A DNA stretch of 64,000 bases from contig CAZDWC010000010.1 of assembly GCA_964509075.1 (NCBI GenBank), positions 62,001 to 126,000 on the forward strand. The letters run 5' to 3'. This document shows positions 34,128 to 43,862 of this stretch, in pieces. The notes beneath the pieces were generated by a model. The model was given only the letters and a program-made list of their open reading frames with translations. It was not told the DNA's origin and ran no database searches. The position numbers and the translations under genes are program-made. Position 1 is the stretch's first letter. Each line of letters opens with the position of its first letter. Source of the DNA: UBA7239 sp964509075. GTDB taxonomy: Bacteria > Pseudomonadota > Gammaproteobacteria > Pseudomonadales > UBA7239.

Positions 34128-34172
34128 CGGCATTATTGAATAAACAGCATTGAATAAACGGCATTGAACAAA
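34128..34172. repeat. Three imperfect tandem copies of a 14-17 bp unit between chpB and chpC
   Basis: Units at 34128-34144, 34145-34158 and 34159-34172 share the core GCATTGAATAAA or GCATTGAACAAA; the first has a three-base insertion. It is an A+T-rich patch in a G+C-rich intergenic gap, possibly made by slippage. No function is evident. Confidence 0.7.
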
Positions 34173-34177
34173 CCAAG

Positions 34178-35143
34178 TCATCCGGCACTGGCGACAGCCC
34201 GCGGGCGGGCATGCTTGGCTGCCGCCCACTTCACCAATCTGGCAGCCAGCTCCTCCGGCGTGCCGACAAAATCAGCCTGGCCCACGGCGTGGCTGGCGGC
34301 GGCAGGCATCGCCCAGCTGACACAGCTGTCGGGCTCCTGCACCCACACCTGCCCGCCGCAGCGGCGCATCAGGCGACAGGCCATCGCCGCATCATCGCAC
34401 ATGCCGCTGAATACTATCACGCCACCCAGATGTCCAAAATGCACGGCCGTGGTGGCAACTACCTGATCCAGATTGGGCTTGTACTGCCCGACCCACGGCG
34501 CGTTGCGCACGTTGAAGCTGCCATCGCGCGCGACACTGGTGATGTGATCCGGTGAGACTATGGCCACGCTGTTCTCGTGCAACAGGTCGCCGTGCTGCGG
34601 GGCATAGGCTTCATAGTGACTGTTCTTGCTCATCACCTGGGTGAGCATCAGCTGGAAGTCGCGCTCGATATGGTTGGCGTAGACAAAGGCGATACCGAGA
34701 TCCGGCGGCAGGGCACCAAGAAATACCTTCACCGCTTCCGGGCCGCCGATCGACCCCGCCAGCACCCAGACGCTGCGCGGCAGCGGCGGCGAACCGCGCT
34801 GGGTTCGCGTGATGGTGCCATTCAGGCCGCGCAGTTTTTCCAGCAGTCGGCGCTTCCAGTTGGCAAACTCCGGGCTGGCCATGTTGGGGATGTTGCCTTC
34901 GCAAAGGATCAACGGCACCTTGATGCTGTCCAGCAGGTGATCCAGTGGCTCCGGGTGATTGGCTTCCAGATTCTCGATGTCGAGGTTGACCACCCAGGCA
35001 TCGACTCCGGCGTCACTGATGCGGCCACTGCTGCGCTCGAACTCCAGTGCCACTCCCATTTCCTGGCCGGCAGCACCGACCACCCCGCGCAGTGTGGCCA
35101 CCTGCGCCGGATCATCGACAATCAAACCGATACGCAGGGCCAC
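34178..35143 (-). CDS. chpB: CheB-type protein-glutamate methylesterase ChpB
   Basis: A 321-residue protein starting MALRIGLIVDDPAQVATLRG. The N-terminal part is receiver-like but degenerate (the acidic pair is DD, yet no clear LDxxMP phosphoacceptor segment follows). The C-terminal methylesterase domain keeps the catalytic triad: Ser in LAGSIGGPEAV, His in YANHIERDFQ and Asp in FSGMCDDAAMAC. It should demethylate the PilJ receptor, opposing PilK. It follows chpA by 8 bp. Confidence 0.93.
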   Translation of the reverse strand: MALRIGLIVDDPAQVATLRGVVGAAGQEMGVALEFERSSGRISDAGVDAWVVNLDIENLEANHPEPLDHLLDSIKVPLILCEGNIPNMASPEFANWKRRLLEKLRGLNGTITRTQRGSPPLPRSVWVLAGSIGGPEAVKVFLGALPPDLGIAFVYANHIERDFQLMLTQVMSKNSHYEAYAPQHGDLLHENSVAIVSPDHITSVARDGSFNVRNAPWVGQYKPNLDQVVATTAVHFGHLGGVIVFSGMCDDAAMACRLMRRCGGQVWVQEPDSCVSWAMPAAASHAVGQADFVGTPEELAARLVKWAAAKHARPRAVASAG

Positions 35144-35151
35144 GTCCGGCC

Positions 35152-38100
35152 TCAGGAGCCCGAACGCTCGTAGCGCGCCATGCGGCGGGCGAGACGTTCG
35201 CCGACCATGTCATTGATGGCGATCAGCAGTTCCTCTTCCACATACGGTTTGCCCATGTAGCGTTCGACGCCCATGCCCATGGCGCGCTCGCGGTGCTTGT
35301 CGCCGGTACGCGAGGTGATCATGATGATAGGGATATCCTGCAGGCGCTGACTGTTCTTCATCGTACTCGCCACCTCGAAGCCGTCCATACGCGGCATCTC
35401 GATATCGAGCAACAGTACATCGGGCAGGCGATCCTGCATCTGCAACAGCGCATCGGCACCGTCTTTCGCCAGCATGACTTCGAAGCCTTCGCGTTCCAGC
35501 AGGCGCGAGGTGACCTTGCGCACGGTTACCGAGTCGTCGCAGACCATGACGGTAATGGTCTCGTCCGGCGTCGGTGCCGCGACAGCCTCGACCTGCGCAG
35601 CCGTGCCCTCCAGCGCCAGATTCGCACGTACCAATGCCAGCAAGTCGAGAATCACGACCACGCTGCCGTCACCGAGCAGGGTGGCGCCGGAGAGGCCGGG
35701 AACGGCGGCGAATTGCGGCCCCAGCGCCTTTACCACGATCTCGCGGCTGCCGACCAGTTGGTCGACGTGCAGCGCCACGGTGTGTTCGGCACTGCGCAGC
35801 AGAATCACCGGTTCCGGCAACACCGCCATATCCAGAATCGCGCGCGGCTTGGTCTGCAACAAGGCGCCGAGGTAGCGCACCTCGTAGTTGCGGCCGGCGT
35901 ATTCAAAGCGGGCGTTCGGGTCTTCGTAGTAGCTGGACAGCTCAAATGGGCTGACCCGCACGATACCTTCGATGGAGGTCAGCGGGATGGCGTACATCTC
36001 TTCGCCGATGCGCACCATCAAGGCGCGGTTGACCGACACGGTGAACGGCAGACGCACAATGAATTCCGTACCCTTGCCTACCGCCGAGTGGATACTCATC
36101 GAGCCACCCATGGCCTTGATTTCGCTGTGCACCACGTCCATGCCGACGCCGCGACCGGAAATCTGCGTGACTTTCTCGGCCGTACTGAAACCCGCCTGCA
36201 GGATGAACTGCAGCACTTCGGCATCGGTGATCGGCGCGTCAGGCGTCAACATGCCGCGCTCGATGGCCTTTCTGCGCACGGCATCGACATTGATGCCGCC
36301 GCCGTCGTCGCGCAGCGAGATAAGAATGTCGCCGCCGTCGCGGCCCAGACTCAACACCACGCGCCCCTGTTTCGGCTTGCCCGCAGCCAGACGTTTTTCC
36401 GGCGTCTCGATGCCGTGGTCACAGGCGTTGCGCAGCATGTGCTCCAGCGGCGCCACCATGCGCTCGAGCATGGTTCTGTCCAGCTCGCCCTGGATGTTTT
36501 CCAGATCGAAGGCGATATCTTTCTTCAGCTCACTCGCCACCTGGCGAATGATGCGGCGCAAGCGCGGCTCCAGACGCGAGAACGGCACCATGCGCGAGCG
36601 CATCAGGCCTTCCTGCAGACCGGTGTTGATACGCGCCTGCTGCACCAGCAGGGTTTCCGTGTCGCGCAGCTTGTTGGTCAGCGAGCTGCGGATGTCGATC
36701 AAATCCGATGCCGATTCCGACAACGAACGGGTCAGCTGCTGCAAGGTCGAGTAGCGGTCCATTTCCAGCGGGTCGAAATCGTCGCTGCGCTCCTGGATTT
36801 CGGACAGGCGCGACTGGATCTGCGCATCGGTTTCGATTTCCAGACGACGCAGCTGGTCCTGCAGACGATTGATGGTGCCATCCATCTCGTCGGCGGTGCG
36901 CTCGATATCCACCATCTGCTGCTCGACACGCGAGCGGTTGATGGAGGTTTCACCGGCCAGGTTGACCAGGCTTTCCAGCAGGTCGGCGGAAACCTTGATC
37001 ATCTCCTGCTGCGCTTGCGCCGCCTTGGCATCGGCCGCCGCCTGCGAACCCTTGGTGCCGGCAATGGCTTCGGCCAGACCGCGCGGCAACTGGCCACCGC
37101 GGAACGGGATGATGGTGGCGGAACGCGGTGCCTCGTATTCCGGTTCAGCTGGCGCGGGCAGTTCCGCCTCGACGGCTTCTGCCGTCCATGCGGCTTCCGT
37201 TTCTTCGGCGTGATCCGCCATGATTTCGGCAAGTTCGGCCATATCGGCATCGTCCATGGCAGCCATGTCGGCTTCGGCATGGAACGCTTCTTCAGTGAAT
37301 GCCGCCTCGAACTCGGCCGTCATGGCCGGCGCTACAACGCCCACGATGTCGGCCAGCGATTCACCGGCCGCCACACGCTGCACCATGCCGACACCGGTGA
37401 TCAACCTGTCCTGATAGCTGTGCAGGGTGGCGAACAACGCGTCATCGGCGACGCCGCTGAAAAACTCCAGCTGCGACTCCAGATCGTGCGCCAGCTCGCC
37501 CAGACCCATGACACCCGCCATGCGTGCACCACCCTTGAAGGTGTGCAGGGTGCGCTTGAGTGCATCGCAGAAACTGCGGTCTTCCGGCGCATCGCGCCAG
37601 CCGAGAATCTGGTTCTCCAGCTCCTCCAGCAACTCGCCGGCTTCGTCGAGGAAAATCCCCAGCAACTCCGGATCCATGTCGTCGGAGAGACCGAGATCGA
37701 CGATAGCAGGGCTTGTGGCAGCTGCCTCAGGCTCCTCTGCAGAGGAAGCTGCCAGCTCTTCCAGAACAACGGTATCAACTTCTTCGGGCGCAATCACGGC
37801 AGGCCGGATCATCGTAGCCGCAGAATAGGTTTCTTCTACCGCCAGCTCGACCTCTTCATCTTCGGACAAAGCGACTTCAACTTCTGGGATCTCGACTGCA
37901 TCTGCCACGTCTGCAAGCACAGCAGATTCGGCCAGCTCGAGCGTCGGTGCAGTCTCTTCTGGTTCAATCTCTGCTGCAACATGCGCCTCGGCAGCCAGCT
38001 CTTCTGCCACAGCTACATCAGCCGCCACACCCGGGATGGCGAGGTGCATAGGCTCTGGTTCGCGCCCGGCAGCCAGGGCGCGGCCCTGCCCGACGCCGGC

Positions 38101-41100
38101 GAGAATGACATCCTGATACTGCAACATGGTGGCGAACAGTTCAGGACTGGCGGAGCCGCTGAAATGCTCAAGCCGGGTTTCCAGATCGTGCGCCAGTGAA
38201 CCGAGCCCTGTAAGGCCAGACATGCGCGCACCGCCTTTCAGTGTGTGCAGGTTGCGGCGCAGGGCATCGGCAAAACCGGCTTCAGCGGGCTCGGCCTGCC
38301 ATTCGGCGATCAGGCGTTCCAGTTCCTCGAGCAGCTCATCGGCCTCCTCAAGGAAAATATCCAGCAGTTCGATCTCGATATCGGCGCTGTATTCGAGCAC
38401 GCCACCTGCAGCCGGGCTGGCAGCTTCTGCTTCCGCGTGTGCTGTATCGGCATCCGCCATCTCATGCTGCGCAACAGCAGGCAGTTCCTCATCGACCAGC
38501 ACCACTTCCAGCGCCGGTTCCTCCAGAGCCGCCAACATCTCATCGGCCGGCTCCTCGGCAAACACATCCAGCGCCACCGGCGATGCCAGTGCAGGCGCCT
38601 CGGCTTCCTCGACATCCAGTGCGGCAGCTTCCAGCCCAGGCCAGCCTTCCGGCACCACAATGGCGTCGGCGGCCGCCGCTTCCGGCGGCAGCAAATCCTC
38701 CAGTACCAGCGTTTCTTCAACGTCTTCTGCAACAGACTCTTCTGCCACAGGCTCTTCGACAGGCAATTCCGCCAACAGCATTTCGTCAGCGGCTGCTTCA
38801 GCTTCAGGCACCACTGTCTCAGGCACAGCAGCCGGCTCTTCTGCAACAGCGGGCGTACCGATTTGCAGCGAGGCGAAGTTCAGGCTGCTGTCATCGCCAT
38901 TGCGCCATGCGCGCACCATCGCCACGCCGCGCAGCAGGCGATCCTGGCAATCGTGCAGCAGATTGATCAGCTCGGCATCAGCTTCGCCGGTGAAATATTC
39001 CAGCTGTGATTCGAGATCATGCGCCAGCGTGCCGAGCACCATCAGGCCACTCATGCGCGCGCCGCCCTTGAAGGTGTGCAGTGTGCGGCGCACAACATCG
39101 GCCATGTTGGTTTGCGGCTCTTCGCTCCACTGATGGATCTCGCCTTCGAGCTGCTCCAGCAATTCATCGGCCTCTTCGAGGAAGATGTCGAGCAGCTCCG
39201 GATCAAGATCTGCGAGCGTCGCCATATCCTCTTCACGCGATGACGCAGCTGTCACCGCACCAGCAACCGGTTCGACAACACTGGCTGGCGCAGAAACATC
39301 TGCAACTTCTGCGACAGTAAACGATTCAGCTTCTACAGGTTCTGCAATAACAAACGCTTCGGCATTTGTGTCAACAAAGGCAGTGGCACAGAAGTCAGCA
39401 AGACGCTGCTCGAGCACGGTGTCGTTGACAAGATCTTCACTGGCGGCGAGGCGATCCATGAAATCGATCAGCGCATTGTGCGCTTCCACTGCCAGCGGCT
39501 CCCACGCCGCAAAACCTGCAAGCGTTTCGCAGGCATGGGCGTGGCAAGGCGCAATGGCACGCGCCAGCGCCGCAATCGGCGGCAATCCGGCTTCATCCGC
39601 GCCAGCCGCCATTTCCTGCAATTCAAACTGGATGCGTTCGATGCCACTGGCATCGCGCGCCTGCGCCCAGCGCTCAAGATGCGGAGCGACATCCATCAAC
39701 GCATCCATGTCATTGACAAGGAAATTGTTGAATCGTGTCGGATCCACGGTTGCGCCTTGTGGCGCATCGGCGCGGCTGGTGGCTTCCACTTCGCCACCGC
39801 CGGTATATTCCATGCGCAACGCAGCAGTGCGTGCCAACAACGCTTCGCAATGCGGCAACACCACGCGCTTGCGATTCTCGATCAGCTGGATGCCGTGACG
39901 AATTTCTGCCACCACTTCAGCAAGCAGTTCCGTGAACGCATCGCCGACCTTGATCTGGTAAGCGCGCAATTCCTTGACGAATTTTTCAAACGGCGTGGCG
40001 AGCTCGGCAATAGGCGTGACTTCCGCCATGTGCGCGCTGCCTTTCAAGGTGTGCAGTGCACGCTGCAGCGGATCCGTGGTTTCGACCGGCAACGGCGAAC
40101 GCTCGCGAGCATAGGCAATCCACTCGTCTGCCACTTCGAGATGGGTTTCCGCCTCACTGGCAAAAATCTCCCACAAGGTGAAGTCGAAGTCGGCGTCCAT
40201 GTCTTCAGCAACATCGGCGGCCGCCGCGTAAATCTCGGCAATAGCAGGCTCATCCGCCACGACAGTTTGTTCAGCATCAGACGCCATCGCGGCAGTTTGC
40301 GTTTCCTCCACTGCAAGCGGCGCATCCAGCGACAACATGGGGCCACCCGTGGCCAACGAGAATGCCGCATTGTAGAGGCGCTGTGAGAGTGCCGGTTGCG
40401 GATCGACCTTGCGCTGGCTGAACGCAGCAATCATCGACGGAATTTTCTCGACTACTTTGTCGATGATGACACAGCAATTCTCGCTGGCTTCGATGGTGCC
40501 ATCGATAATACGGTTGAGCATGTTCTCGACTGACCACGCCAACTCACCGAGCTCCAGCGCCTTGGCCATGCGGCCACTGCCTTTCAGCGTGTGGAAGCCG
40601 CGCCGGAATTCGGTCAGCGAGGATTTGTCATCGTGGTTGGCGCGCCATTTCGGATAAAACTCGTGAATGGTATCGAGAACTTCCTGCGCTTCCTCGATAA
40701 AGATTTCGGCGATTTCATCGTCGAGATCTGCAACCACCAGATCATCGTCACAGTTTTCCGGTTTCTGTTCGGCAAGCTCGGGCTGCACTGCCGGCACGAC
40801 AGCAGGCACTGGCGCGGAATGCATCTCGACAACAGCGGAGGCTTCACCTTCCGTCTCCGCTTCAGTTTCAGTTTCAGTTTCAGCAGCGAGCGGCGCAAAT
40901 TCGTAGCGATCTTCCAGCTCGAGTGGCGACGCAGGTGCGGCCTGCCATTCTGCCAGTTCGTCTTCGCTGAGCAGCGGGCCATCGAAACTCGCCGGCTCTG
41001 CAACAGGAACCAGCACGTCTTCTTCCGGCTCCGGTTCTGCTTCCACCATCGGCGGCTCCGGCTGCTGATCCAGCACTGGCACCACAGAATCCAGATGCTC

Positions 41101-42843
41101 GATCTCCGGCGCCTCATCGAGATAATCCTGGCGCACACGATGATGCACGGCGACTGCATAGCCCAGCGCCGCGACACTGTTTTCGGCAACGCCCAGCGTG
41201 CTGTCCTGATCTTCGATCACATCTTCATCAAGACATTCGAGATAGTATTCAACACTGGCGATCGCATCGGCCAGCGTATCCATGGTTCTGAAATCAGGCT
41301 TGATGCGGCCGTCAATCAACTGCTCCTTGATGTAGCGACCACAGGCACCCAACACACGCGCCGCACGGCGTTGACCGACAATCTCCAGACCGCCGCGCAC
41401 CGCCTGCAGCAATTCCGGCAATGCATTGAGATGCGAGCTGTCCCACTGCGAACCGATGTATTCAACAATCGCGTCTTTCGCCTGCTCCAGACCGTTGTGG
41501 CATTCATGCAATACGGTTTCCTGTGCCGACAACATGGCGTGATCCATGCTGCGCGGAGAGCCGTCATCCGTTTGCTGCTGTGTATCGCGGTTGTATCTGG
41601 CATTGAGCGAGGTTTCGATTTCAATCAGGTGCGCCGCAGACTCCATCAGCGAATCAGCTGTTGCCAATTGTCCTGACGCCATTTGTGCGCTCAGGTCTGC
41701 CGTCATCTGCTCGACTTTCTTGCGCATGTCACCGAGGCCAAGCACGGCCAGCGTATCGCCGGTCTGCTTGAATACAGCAACCGCGGTTGCCAGCGCACTG
41801 TTATCCGCTTCACGGCCGCTGACATAACTGTCAAACACATCCTTGACGCGATTGAACTCTTCCGTGAGCGCGATCACGACTGAACGCATGGCCTCCGGAT
41901 CCGGTGCACCCAACGTCATGTCATCGCCACTGGCCTGCATGCCGGGCAGCGCACGATCCAGCTTGTACTGCTCGCGAATATTGCTGATCAGCGGCGATGT
42001 CGCCTGACTGCGCGCGATGTAGTAAAGCAGGTTCTTGATCAACTCATCCGGCGTGAATTCTTCCAGTGACGCCAGACCGATGTCGGCCATGTGGCGAATC
42101 TCGCTGTCAACATTGCGCAACAGGTTGTTGATGGCCACACTGCCGGAAATGCTGTCGTTCTCGACACCTTCCACCACAGCCAGGCACACATCCCACAGGG
42201 GTGCGCGCGGCGTACCCTGGCAGACCTTGCGAAAATTCTCGAAGACTTTTTTCAACGAAGCCAGGTTGTCATCCAGATTGCGGTCACGCATGACGCCAGC
42301 CATGATGGACTCGTACATCTGGCGCAACTTGCCGATGACTTCCCGGAACTTTGCTTCATCAAAACGCACGCGCGGCCCCTGCACCACATGCGCTGCGCGC
42401 ATGTCCGGGCCGAACAATTGCGTTTCTGTAAACAGGTGCTCGCCGCGCACAGCGCGCAAGTCATTAAGCAGCGACATCAGCGATGCCGGATCGTCACAAC
42501 GTGCAGCCTTGACGCGATCCAGATAAACCGGCAATTGCAGAATGGCACGCATCAGCACTTCATGAGCATCTGTGCTATTCACCACTGCCTTGTCAATCAG
42601 CGACTGTGCCAGCTTTTCCATTTCTTCAGCGAGCAGCGCACCGCCGTGCAGCTCCACCATTTGCAGGATGTTGTACACCTGATGCAGGTGATTCAGACAG
42701 AAGCGGATGCGCGTGGCATCGCCAGTGTTGCCAACATAGGCTTCCAGCGCATCACTGGCCTGTTTCAGCGTCTCGCCGATTTCCCCTGCCACCCAATCCA
42801 GGGCGGTGAAATTGCGCTTGTCGGCTTTCAGTTTGTCAGCCAT
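35152..42843 (-). CDS. chpA: Giant hybrid chemotaxis kinase ChpA/PilL
   Basis: A 2563-residue CheA-type kinase, slightly longer than P. aeruginosa ChpA. The N-terminal PilL-like helical region (residues 1-600) is followed by five Hpt domains with intact H-[ST]-[LF]-K-G boxes, with histidines near residues 750, 930, 1255, 1532 and 1765. Hpts three to five are near-copies (LDIFLEEADELLE..., LHTxKGGARMSG, LAHDLESQLE) separated by long acidic Ala/Glu linkers. Then come the dimerisation segment (LVNLAGETSINRSRVEQQM), the ATPase (HMLRNACDHGIETPEKRL near 2141, DDGGGI, ISGRGVGMD), a CheW domain and a C-terminal receiver with phosphoacceptor Asp2480 (LLLDIEMPRMDG). It phosphorylates PilG and PilH to control pilus extension and retraction. 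Confidence 0.97.
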   Translation of the reverse strand: MADKLKADKRNFTALDWVAGEIGETLKQASDALEAYVGNTGDATRIRFCLNHLHQVYNILQMVELHGGALLAEEMEKLAQSLIDKAVVNSTDAHEVLMRAILQLPVYLDRVKAARCDDPASLMSLLNDLRAVRGEHLFTETQLFGPDMRAAHVVQGPRVRFDEAKFREVIGKLRQMYESIMAGVMRDRNLDDNLASLKKVFENFRKVCQGTPRAPLWDVCLAVVEGVENDSISGSVAINNLLRNVDSEIRHMADIGLASLEEFTPDELIKNLLYYIARSQATSPLISNIREQYKLDRALPGMQASGDDMTLGAPDPEAMRSVVIALTEEFNRVKDVFDSYVSGREADNSALATAVAVFKQTGDTLAVLGLGDMRKKVEQMTADLSAQMASGQLATADSLMESAAHLIEIETSLNARYNRDTQQQTDDGSPRSMDHAMLSAQETVLHECHNGLEQAKDAIVEYIGSQWDSSHLNALPELLQAVRGGLEIVGQRRAARVLGACGRYIKEQLIDGRIKPDFRTMDTLADAIASVEYYLECLDEDVIEDQDSTLGVAENSVAALGYAVAVHHRVRQDYLDEAPEIEHLDSVVPVLDQQPEPPMVEAEPEPEEDVLVPVAEPASFDGPLLSEDELAEWQAAPASPLELEDRYEFAPLAAETETETEAETEGEASAVVEMHSAPVPAVVPAVQPELAEQKPENCDDDLVVADLDDEIAEIFIEEAQEVLDTIHEFYPKWRANHDDKSSLTEFRRGFHTLKGSGRMAKALELGELAWSVENMLNRIIDGTIEASENCCVIIDKVVEKIPSMIAAFSQRKVDPQPALSQRLYNAAFSLATGGPMLSLDAPLAVEETQTAAMASDAEQTVVADEPAIAEIYAAAADVAEDMDADFDFTLWEIFASEAETHLEVADEWIAYARERSPLPVETTDPLQRALHTLKGSAHMAEVTPIAELATPFEKFVKELRAYQIKVGDAFTELLAEVVAEIRHGIQLIENRKRVVLPHCEALLARTAALRMEYTGGGEVEATSRADAPQGATVDPTRFNNFLVNDMDALMDVAPHLERWAQARDASGIERIQFELQEMAAGADEAGLPPIAALARAIAPCHAHACETLAGFAAWEPLAVEAHNALIDFMDRLAASEDLVNDTVLEQRLADFCATAFVDTNAEAFVIAEPVEAESFTVAEVADVSAPASVVEPVAGAVTAASSREEDMATLADLDPELLDIFLEEADELLEQLEGEIHQWSEEPQTNMADVVRRTLHTFKGGARMSGLMVLGTLAHDLESQLEYFTGEADAELINLLHDCQDRLLRGVAMVRAWRNGDDSSLNFASLQIGTPAVAEEPAAVPETVVPEAEAAADEMLLAELPVEEPVAEESVAEDVEETLVLEDLLPPEAAAADAIVVPEGWPGLEAAALDVEEAEAPALASPVALDVFAEEPADEMLAALEEPALEVVLVDEELPAVAQHEMADADTAHAEAEAASPAAGGVLEYSADIEIELLDIFLEEADELLEELERLIAEWQAEPAEAGFADALRRNLHTLKGGARMSGLTGLGSLAHDLETRLEHFSGSASPELFATMLQYQDVILAGVGQGRALAAGREPEPMHLAIPGVAADVAVAEELAAEAHVAAEIEPEETAPTLELAESAVLADVADAVEIPEVEVALSEDEEVELAVEETYSAATMIRPAVIAPEEVDTVVLEELAASSAEEPEAAATSPAIVDLGLSDDMDPELLGIFLDEAGELLEELENQILGWRDAPEDRSFCDALKRTLHTFKGGARMAGVMGLGELAHDLESQLEFFSGVADDALFATLHSYQDRLITGVGMVQRVAAGESLADIVGVVAPAMTAEFEAAFTEEAFHAEADMAAMDDADMAELAEIMADHAEETEAAWTAEAVEAELPAPAEPEYEAPRSATIIPFRGGQLPRGLAEAIAGTKGSQAAADAKAAQAQQEMIKVSADLLESLVNLAGETSINRSRVEQQMVDIERTADEMDGTINRLQDQLRRLEIETDAQIQSRLSEIQERSDDFDPLEMDRYSTLQQLTRSLSESASDLIDIRSSLTNKLRDTETLLVQQARINTGLQEGLMRSRMVPFSRLEPRLRRIIRQVASELKKDIAFDLENIQGELDRTMLERMVAPLEHMLRNACDHGIETPEKRLAAGKPKQGRVVLSLGRDGGDILISLRDDGGGINVDAVRRKAIERGMLTPDAPITDAEVLQFILQAGFSTAEKVTQISGRGVGMDVVHSEIKAMGGSMSIHSAVGKGTEFIVRLPFTVSVNRALMVRIGEEMYAIPLTSIEGIVRVSPFELSSYYEDPNARFEYAGRNYEVRYLGALLQTKPRAILDMAVLPEPVILLRSAEHTVALHVDQLVGSREIVVKALGPQFAAVPGLSGATLLGDGSVVVILDLLALVRANLALEGTAAQVEAVAAPTPDETITVMVCDDSVTVRKVTSRLLEREGFEVMLAKDGADALLQMQDRLPDVLLLDIEMPRMDGFEVASTMKNSQRLQDIPIIMITSRTGDKHRERAMGMGVERYMGKPYVEEELLIAINDMVGERLARRMARYERSGS

Positions 42844-42897
42844 GCGGCCACTCCCGTACTTGCTGCGCGCTCTGACGGCGCGCGGCGTAAAAACTGT

Positions 42898-43806
42898 TCA
42901 CTTGACACAGACATAAGCCTGCACACTGTCATTCGGCACCGGCTCCAGCAGCGGGTGCTCCCAATCCACAATCTCGCCCAGACCGATCAGCAGGATGCCG
43001 CCTTTTTTCAGTCGCTCTGCAAGACTGTTGAGAATCTTGCGCCGACGCCAGCGCCGGAAATAAATCAACATGTTGTTGCAGGAAATGATGTCCATTTTTA
43101 CCAGCGGCATTTTTTTCAGTTCGATGACATTGCCACTGGTAAAACAGACGCGCTCGCGCATGGCTTCGCTGATCTGGCTGCGCATCTGGTCGTAATCACT
43201 GAAATAACGCTCGCGCAATTCAGGCGTCACCATATCCAGCTTGCGGCGAGAGTAGATACCCTGGCGCGCAAAATTGAGTGCCGGCATCGAGATATCCATG
43301 CCGGTAATGCCCCAGTAGGTATCCAGCGACGCGGCACGGAAACATTCGTTAACCACCATCGCCAGCGTGTACGGCTCTTCTCCTGTTGCACAGCCGACGC
43401 TCCACACATCGAAAGAGTCCGACAAGCTGCCTGCAGCAATGCGCTCGTTGATGTAGTTCTGGATAAAGTCGAAAGATGGCTGGTGACGGAAGAAACTGGT
43501 TTCCTTCACCACCAGCCTGTCAATCAGCGTCGACCACTCCACCACACTCTGCAGGCCCTCGTGCAGGGTGTCGTAGTAATGATCAAACGTGATATTGCCG
43601 AGTTCGCGTGTGCGGATGGTGAGTTGTGATTGCAGAAAAGCTTTTTGTTGAGGCACCAGATGTATGCCGGTGCGCTCTTCCAGCAGACGTCGCCATTTGG
43701 CAAAGTCTTCTTCACTGAGATCCGGCAGTGCCTGCATCGACCAATTGGTCGCCTTGCCGCTGCTGCCGGTATTGCTCTGCGATGGGCCGGGAATATGCGC
43801 TGTCAT
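42898..43806 (-). CDS. pilK: CheR-type methyltransferase PilK
   Basis: A 302-residue SAM-dependent glutamate methyltransferase read from MTAHIPGPSQSNTG. The CheR N-terminal helical domain (FAKWRRLLEERTGIHL...FLQSQLTIRTRELG) precedes the catalytic domain (VWSVGCATGEEPYTLAMVV for SAM binding, DIISCNNMLIYFRRWRRRKILNSLAERLKKGGILLIG). It should methylate the PilJ receptor. The upstream in-frame start is a TTG 11 codons earlier and less likely. Order pilJ-pilK-chpA is conserved with Pseudomonas. Confidence 0.94.
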   Translation of the reverse strand: MTAHIPGPSQSNTGSSGKATNWSMQALPDLSEEDFAKWRRLLEERTGIHLVPQQKAFLQSQLTIRTRELGNITFDHYYDTLHEGLQSVVEWSTLIDRLVVKETSFFRHQPSFDFIQNYINERIAAGSLSDSFDVWSVGCATGEEPYTLAMVVNECFRAASLDTYWGITGMDISMPALNFARQGIYSRRKLDMVTPELRERYFSDYDQMRSQISEAMRERVCFTSGNVIELKKMPLVKMDIISCNNMLIYFRRWRRRKILNSLAERLKKGGILLIGLGEIVDWEHPLLEPVPNDSVQAYVCVK

Positions 43807-43862
43807 GATGTCAGGCACGCAACATTGTGAGCGCCGCAACAGAATGGGCGGCGCTCACGCCA

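Noticed and set aside
35047..38199. Long plus-strand open frame (about 1050 codons) opposite chpA
   Set aside because: It is an antisense shadow of a G+C-rich gene with strong codon bias. The product is rich in His, Arg and Gln, has no recognisable motif and no ribosome-binding site, while chpA on the other strand has clear domains.
38126..39133. Plus-strand open frame rich in Ser/Ala opposite the ChpA linkers
   Set aside because: The low-complexity composition mirrors the Ala/Glu linkers of ChpA read backwards; it is not an independent gene.
40859..40884. Hexanucleotide repeat (CAGTTT units) inside chpA
   Set aside because: It simply encodes Glu-Thr repeats in an acidic linker, keeps the frame and needs no separate explanation.
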